This document shows positions 59,572-64,000 of a stretch of 64,000 nt of DNA, piece after piece (the first letter of the stretch is position 1; the number at the start of each line of letters is the position of its first letter). The DNA is from Maridesulfovibrio sp. (GTDB taxonomy: Bacteria; Desulfobacterota; Desulfovibrionia; Desulfovibrionales; Desulfovibrionaceae), in the NCBI RefSeq assembly GCF_963678865.1, contig NZ_OY787459.1:710501-774500 (forward strand), written 5' to 3'. A program made the position numbers and the translations under genes. Below the pieces are notes generated by a model, which did no database searches, was not told the origin of the DNA, and saw nothing but the letters and a program-made list of their open reading frames with translations.

Positions 59572-61173
59572 TTAAATGTTCAGCGGTGCATCGGCGGCAC
59601 GCTTGGAGGTGTAAAGATCAAACAAGATGCGGGTCACGAAGATAGCAGTAAACATGGAGGTAATAATACCCAGAGTAAGTGTTACCGCGAAACCGCGCAC
59701 CGGCCCGGTACCGAACTGGTAAAGAATAACCGCAGCAATCACAGTGGTGATGTTTGCGTCCAGAATGGTCAGGGTCGCCCTGCTGTAGCCTTCAACAATA
59801 GCGGCTTTAGCGGTAAGTCCCCGTCTGAGTTCTTCACGAATTCGCTCGAAAATAATTACGTTAGCATCAACGGCCATACCGATAGTCAGAATGATACCTG
59901 CAATACCGGGAAGAGTCAGGGTTGCACCGAAAGCTGCAAGACCTGAAAGGATCAGTATCACGTTAAGCACCAGCACAACGTCAGCCACGAATCCGGCAAA
60001 GCCGTAGTAGGCAAACATAAATACAAGTACCAGCGCACTACCGACGATAGCGGCAGAGATACCCTTGTCAATGGATTCCTGTCCAAGGGAAGGACCGACA
60101 GTTCTCTGCTCAAGGATTTTAACCGGAGCAGGAAGAGAACCGGCACGCAGAACAATAGCGAGGTCGTGGGCTTCATCAGTTGAGTAGCTTCCGGTAATGG
60201 AAGCACGGCCACCGGCAATCTTATCCTGAATGGTAGGCGCGGAATAAACTTTGCCGTCCAGAACGATAGCCATCTGCTTTTTGATGTTTTCACCGGTAAC
60301 CCGTTCAAAAATTCTTGCGCCCCTGCTGTTAAAGTTCAGGGTGACGTAAGGTTTGTTGAACTGGTCGAAACGGGTCTGGGCATCAGTGATATATTCACCG
60401 GTCAGCATAGCGTCTTTTTTCAGGACGATGGGCTTTTCAATATAAGAACCGTCAGGGAGTCTGTGTCTGATCACAGTAACTTCACGCCCCGGAGCCACAA
60501 TGCCCTGTTCAGCTTTTTTAAGATCAGCGTTTTCATCGACCAACTTAAATTCAAGGTGGGCGGTTTTACCGATAATTTTAATTGCCCTTTCAGGATCCTG
60601 CATACCGGGCAACTGCACCTGAATGCGATTACCCTGCTGCTTGCGGATATCCGGTTCGGCAACACCAAACTGGTCAATTCGGTTGCGGATGGTCTTAATT
60701 GCCTGATCCATGGTCAGCTTGGTCAGGTACTTTTTGTATTCCGGGGTGGGAGCAAAAACGTAAGTGACTTTGCCGTCAGGCTTCACTGCAGTGCTGAGGA
60801 TAGTCAGGTTTCCGAAGCTCTCCTTGACAATCTTTTCCAGCTCTTCCTTCTGGGATTCTTTAAGAAGAACCGCTTCGATTCTCTCGCCTTTAAGCACTTT
60901 AGGCTTCAATACAATTACACCTTCCTCGCGAGCAACGACCTTCAGGTCATCCCCCATACGGGCAAGGTTGTTATCCATGGCTTTATCCATATCCACACCA
61001 AGTGTAAGATGGATACCGCCCTTGAGGTCAAGTCCCAAACTGATTTTGTCATCAGGCAGGAAGCGAGCCATTCCCGAATTCTGAACCGCAGGCAGTGAAG
61101 GAAGGAGGTAAGCAACTCCAAACACGACAACAAGCAGGGTCAGGACTATTTTCCAACGAAGACTCCCGTTCAT
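59572..61173 (-). CDS. secD: Protein translocase subunit SecD
   Basis: The 533-residue protein has one N-terminal helix, the periplasmic P1 and P1-head domains (LGLDLKGGIHLTLGVDM about 46-62; QVQLPGMQDPERAIKIIG about 186) and five C-terminal helices with GMAVDANVIIFERIREEL (about 438-455). It is the major periplasmic element of SecDF. GGAG lies 5 bases before the start. A hairpin between yajC and secD may reduce its expression relative to yajC. Confidence 0.95.
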   Translation of the reverse strand: MNGSLRWKIVLTLLVVVFGVAYLLPSLPAVQNSGMARFLPDDKISLGLDLKGGIHLTLGVDMDKAMDNNLARMGDDLKVVAREEGVIVLKPKVLKGERIEAVLLKESQKEELEKIVKESFGNLTILSTAVKPDGKVTYVFAPTPEYKKYLTKLTMDQAIKTIRNRIDQFGVAEPDIRKQQGNRIQVQLPGMQDPERAIKIIGKTAHLEFKLVDENADLKKAEQGIVAPGREVTVIRHRLPDGSYIEKPIVLKKDAMLTGEYITDAQTRFDQFNKPYVTLNFNSRGARIFERVTGENIKKQMAIVLDGKVYSAPTIQDKIAGGRASITGSYSTDEAHDLAIVLRAGSLPAPVKILEQRTVGPSLGQESIDKGISAAIVGSALVLVFMFAYYGFAGFVADVVLVLNVILILSGLAAFGATLTLPGIAGIILTIGMAVDANVIIFERIREELRRGLTAKAAIVEGYSRATLTILDANITTVIAAVILYQFGTGPVRGFAVTLTLGIITSMFTAIFVTRILFDLYTSKRAADAPLNI

Positions 61174-61222
61174 CTCCTCTCCCTTTATAAATTCAACTAG
61201 GATAGGTTACAAAAACACTAAA

Positions 61223-61264
61223 AAGGCAAGCACTTCCGGGCTACCCCGAAAAGCAACTTGCCTT
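61223..61264 (-). terminator. Terminator-like hairpin between yajC and secD
   Basis: AAGGCAAG (61223-61230) pairs with CTTGCCTT (61257-61264). On the minus strand it is followed by TTTTTAG. The hairpin would dampen readthrough from yajC into secDF. Confidence 0.6.
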
Positions 61265-61288
61265 GATAGGCTTAACTACACAAAAAAA

Positions 61289-61639
61289 TTATTTACCTTT
61301 CTTTTCTTCTTTCTTCGCGGGGTTTGCGAGATTGGAAACAAAAGATCTTTCTACTTTGACCTGAAGGCCTTCTGCCAGCTCAACGGTCAGTTCATCGCCA
61401 TCAACAGCGGTTACGCGGCCATAGATACCGCCTGCGGTTAGAACACGGTCACCCCTCTGGATAGCATCCAGCATTGCTTTGTGCTCTTTGGCTTTTTTCT
61501 GCTGCGGTCTGATGAGCAGAAAATAGAAAATTGCAAACATGAGGATGAGAGGGAGAAAAGAACCGAGTGCGCCCATGGGCCCGCCCTGGGCCTGCTGTCC
61601 GGCTGCACCCATCGCGTGTGCGATATCTGCAAAAAACAT
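61289..61639 (-). CDS. yajC: Preprotein translocase accessory subunit YajC
   Basis: The 116-residue protein has one membrane helix (about 27-45, FLPLILMFAIFYFLLIRPQQKK), then the YajC core (HKAMLDAIQRGDRVLTAGGIYGRV about 54-77, quoted in part) and a Lys/Glu-rich end. AGGAGG is 5 bases before the start. YajC, SecD and SecF form the standard operon order seen here. Confidence 0.95.
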   Translation of the reverse strand: MFFADIAHAMGAAGQQAQGGPMGALGSFLPLILMFAIFYFLLIRPQQKKAKEHKAMLDAIQRGDRVLTAGGIYGRVTAVDGDELTVELAEGLQVKVERSFVSNLANPAKKEEKKGK

Positions 61640-61684
61640 TACGTCCTCCTGAAAAGACTGTGTACGAATAAAACAATCCGCCTA

Positions 61685-62437
61685 TTACACGGGAACATAC
61701 ATATCCCCGTACGGACGGTGTGAGCGGGGCAGAAGCTTCATAAAATCAGAAGCCATTATCGAATCCGCATCAACACCGATTTCCTCTGAATAATCCCGGA
61801 CAATCTCAGCTATAGCTTCAAGATCGCCCTTATCTGCGGGTTCAGCCATGATTTCATGGCCGAGCAGCCCATCGGGAACCTTTCCACGCACGTAGATAAC
61901 TCCTCCGTGCATCCCGGTACCCAAGGCCATTCCCGCAATGGGAGCATCTGGTTTACCAGAAAACATGCCAAGAAGTAAAATCACTCCTCCGGCCATATAT
62001 TCGCCCAGAAAATCACCGGCTTTACCGCCGATGACAATTACCGGCTGTTGATCCATATAAGACTTCATATGGATTCCTACCCGATACCCGACATCGCCGT
62101 GAACGTAAATAGTCCCGCCGCGCATTGAGTAACCAAGAACATCCCCGGCCATTCCCCTGATGACAATACATCCGTCATCCATGGTATTTCCGGTACCGTC
62201 CTGAACATTGCCGTTTACAACTATTTTCGGCCCCTTCATAAAAGAAGCCATGTCCTGACCGGGCGTGCCGTTGACCGTAAAAGTCAAATTACCCTTAAGG
62301 GCTGTAGCTATGTACCTTTGTCCGACAACATTGTCGAGAACGAATTCACTCACGCCGTTATGAACATTTTCCCGCACAATCTCATTGAGCCTGCGGTAAT
62401 CCATATCCGTGGCATCTATTCTGAATGATCCGGTCAT
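61685..62437 (-). CDS. Archaeal-type glutamate synthase, alpha domain 3 (GXGXG) subunit
   Basis: The 250-residue protein is a beta-helix of repeated Gly motifs (GDVLGYSMRGGTIYVHGDVG, quoted in part, about 112; GDFLGEYMAGGVILLLG about 142; GMHGGVIYVRG about 176), the GXGXG domain of glutamate synthase. In split archaeal-type GOGAT this domain is a separate subunit, as are the amidotransferase and FMN domains. It follows the amidotransferase gene at a 4-base distance. It has no catalytic centre of its own; it stabilises the complex. Confidence 0.88.
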   Translation of the reverse strand: MTGSFRIDATDMDYRRLNEIVRENVHNGVSEFVLDNVVGQRYIATALKGNLTFTVNGTPGQDMASFMKGPKIVVNGNVQDGTGNTMDDGCIVIRGMAGDVLGYSMRGGTIYVHGDVGYRVGIHMKSYMDQQPVIVIGGKAGDFLGEYMAGGVILLLGMFSGKPDAPIAGMALGTGMHGGVIYVRGKVPDGLLGHEIMAEPADKGDLEAIAEIVRDYSEEIGVDADSIMASDFMKLLPRSHRPYGDMYVPV

Positions 62438-62441
62438 GGTT

Positions 62442-63542
62442 TCACCCGTCCGCCTGAACTATGACCGGCTCCCCGGCCTTGGGCATCCAGACTTCATCCA
62501 GATCGGGACAGACCTTACGAATGGCACTTTCCTCACTGGACATGTAGACCCGGTCATCTTTGCTGGCAACAACAAGCGGGCGCAGCTTGATACGGTCATT
62601 GAGCCCCCACAGGCTGTCGGAATCCGCCACTAAAATGGCGAACGGACCGTTCAGCATGGCACTTGCGTATGTGGTTCTAAGTACGCTGTAAAGCTTTTTC
62701 TGCTCTTCATCCATTTTTTCAATCTCCTCCCAGAAAGGAGGAGCAAAAACAGAGGAAGCCAGTTTTCGGCTCAAACCGTGTTTACGTACCAGCAAATCAA
62801 TTAAATATGCAACAACTTCCGTATCGGTATTCATGGTGCATTCATACCCATGGGTACAAAGATACCGACGATTGATACCGTATGATGATATCTCACCGTT
62901 ATGAACAATGGACCAGTCCAGAATAGTAAACGGATGCGCCCCGCCCCACCAGCCCGGCGTATTGGTCGGGAACCGGTTATGCCCGGTCCAGAGATAAGCC
63001 GTATATTCATCCAGCCGATAAAATTCCGCAATATCTTCCGGGTATCCCACCCCTTTAAAGGCACCCATATTTTTCCCGCTGGAAAGCACAAAAGCTCCCG
63101 GAACTTCCTTATTGATCTTCATAACCACGCCGACGATATAATCAGCTTCATCTCCGCCGCTAAAATCGGATTGGGGCCTCAATTCTTTGGGATAAACAAA
63201 AAAGCGCCAGACCACAGGCGGATTCGTAATGCTGAGCACCTTCCGGGTCCGTATGGGTTCGGACTCATTAATATCAAAAAATCTTTTGATTATGACCTCA
63301 GCCTTATCAAGAGCCTGTTGGTCATCGCAAAGCAATTGCAGGCAGTATTTATCCGCCAGTTCCGGGTAAATGCCATAGGCGGCAAAACCGCCGCCCAGTC
63401 CGTTGCCCCGGTCATGCATACAGGCCATGGCCCGGATGGGAATATCGCCCGGAATACACTCCCGGCGTTTGCTGATTACACCGAACACCCCGCAACCCGA
63501 GATATCCTTCTCAAAATCATGATAATTATCAGGTGCTTTCAT
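62442..63542 (-). CDS. Archaeal-type glutamate synthase, glutamine amidotransferase subunit
   Basis: The ATG at 63542, with GGAGG (63551-63555) 8 bases upstream, is preferred over a frame that opens at 63659. The 366-residue protein is a class II glutamine amidotransferase: the CGVFGV motif with nucleophilic Cys at about 17, then HDRGNGLGG (about 43), GHNRFPTNTPG (about 187) and NGEISSYG (about 215). It releases ammonia from glutamine for the glutamate synthase reaction. It belongs with the downstream GXGXG subunit; the FMN subunit is not in view. Confidence 0.88.
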   Translation of the reverse strand: MKAPDNYHDFEKDISGCGVFGVISKRRECIPGDIPIRAMACMHDRGNGLGGGFAAYGIYPELADKYCLQLLCDDQQALDKAEVIIKRFFDINESEPIRTRKVLSITNPPVVWRFFVYPKELRPQSDFSGGDEADYIVGVVMKINKEVPGAFVLSSGKNMGAFKGVGYPEDIAEFYRLDEYTAYLWTGHNRFPTNTPGWWGGAHPFTILDWSIVHNGEISSYGINRRYLCTHGYECTMNTDTEVVAYLIDLLVRKHGLSRKLASSVFAPPFWEEIEKMDEEQKKLYSVLRTTYASAMLNGPFAILVADSDSLWGLNDRIKLRPLVVASKDDRVYMSSEESAIRKVCPDLDEVWMPKAGEPVIVQADG

Positions 63543-63561
63543 GTCTGAGACCTCCGGCGGC

Positions 63562-64000
63562 CTATTTGCTTTCAGGGTTCCATGCCTTGTTGAAAAAATC
63601 GTCCGGCCACATGAGGACATCCGGCTCTCCTTCACTGAGCCGTTTACGGGTTTGAGCATCTACTTTGAATTTAAATTTGATAAACGATGTATACATGCCT
63701 GCGAAATCAATATCCCCTACCAGAACATAACCGACCAGCTGATCTTTTTTAAAAACCAGCCTGCGATAACTCTGCTTCGGTTCATCAAAAAAAGTATAAA
63801 TCTCATAATCAGGATCAGCAGAATCTGGATTGACCTCGCCTACAGAAATAGTAGGAAGGCCGAAAAAACTTATCGAACTCATGGACATGGTTCCGGGATA
63901 GGCGGATTTATTTCCAGCCATATTTCGCCCGGCGTAGTAACCTTGAGTGTAAGCATTAGACCAGATCGGGACAACCTTGTCTTTGTCAAAGACAACATCA
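63562..64000 (-). CDS. FAD/NAD(P)-dependent oxidoreductase, C-terminal fragment (5' end outside window)
   Basis: The frame is open to the window edge, so only the last 145 residues are seen. The stretch VVPIWSNAYTQGYYAGRNMAG matches the ending of rubredoxin/nitrite-reductase-type FAD oxidoreductases (compare WpnAvxQGxxAGxNMAG), followed by a small C-terminal domain (VFKKDQLVGYVLVGDI). It lies 19 bases upstream of the glutamate synthase amidotransferase gene on the same strand and probably supplies electrons to the split GOGAT. Specificity cannot be judged from the fragment. Confidence 0.8.
   Translation of the reverse strand, partial: DVVFDKDKVVPIWSNAYTQGYYAGRNMAGNKSAYPGTMSMSSISFFGLPTISVGEVNPDSADPDYEIYTFFDEPKQSYRRLVFKKDQLVGYVLVGDIDFAGMYTSFIKFKFKVDAQTRKRLSEGEPDVLMWPDDFFNKAWNPESK

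Noticed and set aside
1..64000. tRNA, rRNA, CRISPR arrays, transposases, integrases or phage genes
   Set aside because: None seen on either strand by motif reading; short RNA genes could still be missed without a computed search.

Overview
The window reads as a chromosome segment of a Gram-negative, anaerobic, sulfate-reducer-like deltaproteobacterium, most likely a marine member of the Desulfovibrionaceae. The reasons are an rnf operon headed by a ten-haem cytochrome c, a tungsten-type aldehyde ferredoxin oxidoreductase, a split archaeal-type glutamate synthase, many phosphorelay and PilZ/HD-GYP signalling proteins, and the CCTCCGGCGGC-bounded intergenic palindromes I associate with that family. 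The genus assignment is inference; no rRNA or tRNA gene, CRISPR array, insertion sequence or phage gene was seen.

Layout: (a) 1-11842, all on +, is an envelope/transport cluster: an FtsX-type permease (cut by the window edge), a LolD/MacB-type ATPase, a 1622-residue second permease fused to an M28-peptidase fold that has lost its zinc ligands, two large OPT-like membrane proteins, an unknown two-part protein and a PqqD-like protein. This is the best candidate for an undescribed system. (b) 11872-17670 holds an orphan protein, a MerR-like regulator, a degenerate HD-GYP protein, a lone HPt protein, a Tim44-like protein, a SHOCT-like membrane protein and an HD hydrolase. (c) 17779-22220 has a thioredoxin-reductase-like flavoprotein, a degenerate HAD lipoprotein, a YibE/F membrane protein and an alkaline phosphatase. 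(d) 22483-29537 is the rnf operon (decahaem cytochrome, RnfC, D, G, E, A and an RnfB fused to a GltD-like flavoprotein). (e) 29707-39204 is mixed: an SGNH-like protein, a CgeB-like glycosyltransferase, two coiled-coil proteins (one a tandem-repeat protein behind a sigma-54-type promoter), FmdB, an MBL-fold hydrolase, MltA, a degenerate 5'-nucleotidase and an AI-2E-family exporter. (f) 39282-49642 has a hybrid histidine kinase, two polar amino-acid ABC importers in mirror arrangement around a small zinc ribbon, a PilZ protein, a receiver/HisKA_2 kinase and a STAS protein. (g) 49723-58266 has a nucleoside-recognition-domain membrane protein, RidA, TrmL, RmlB-RmlD, a polyferredoxin, aldehyde ferredoxin oxidoreductase and a sulfotransferase. 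(h) 58485-64000 has secF-secD-yajC and the start of a split glutamate synthase cluster, both on the minus strand.

A recurring theme is enzyme folds with substituted catalytic residues: the M28 fold, an HD-GYP protein, a HAD-type lipoprotein, a UshA-type nucleotidase and the HPt domain of the hybrid kinase. These substitutions were read directly from the translated sequence. Whether the proteins are truly inactive is inference.

Coordinates were chosen by ribosome-binding sites where possible; several starts differ from the longest open frame and this is explained in each entry. All homology statements rest on motif recognition by eye, not on searches.
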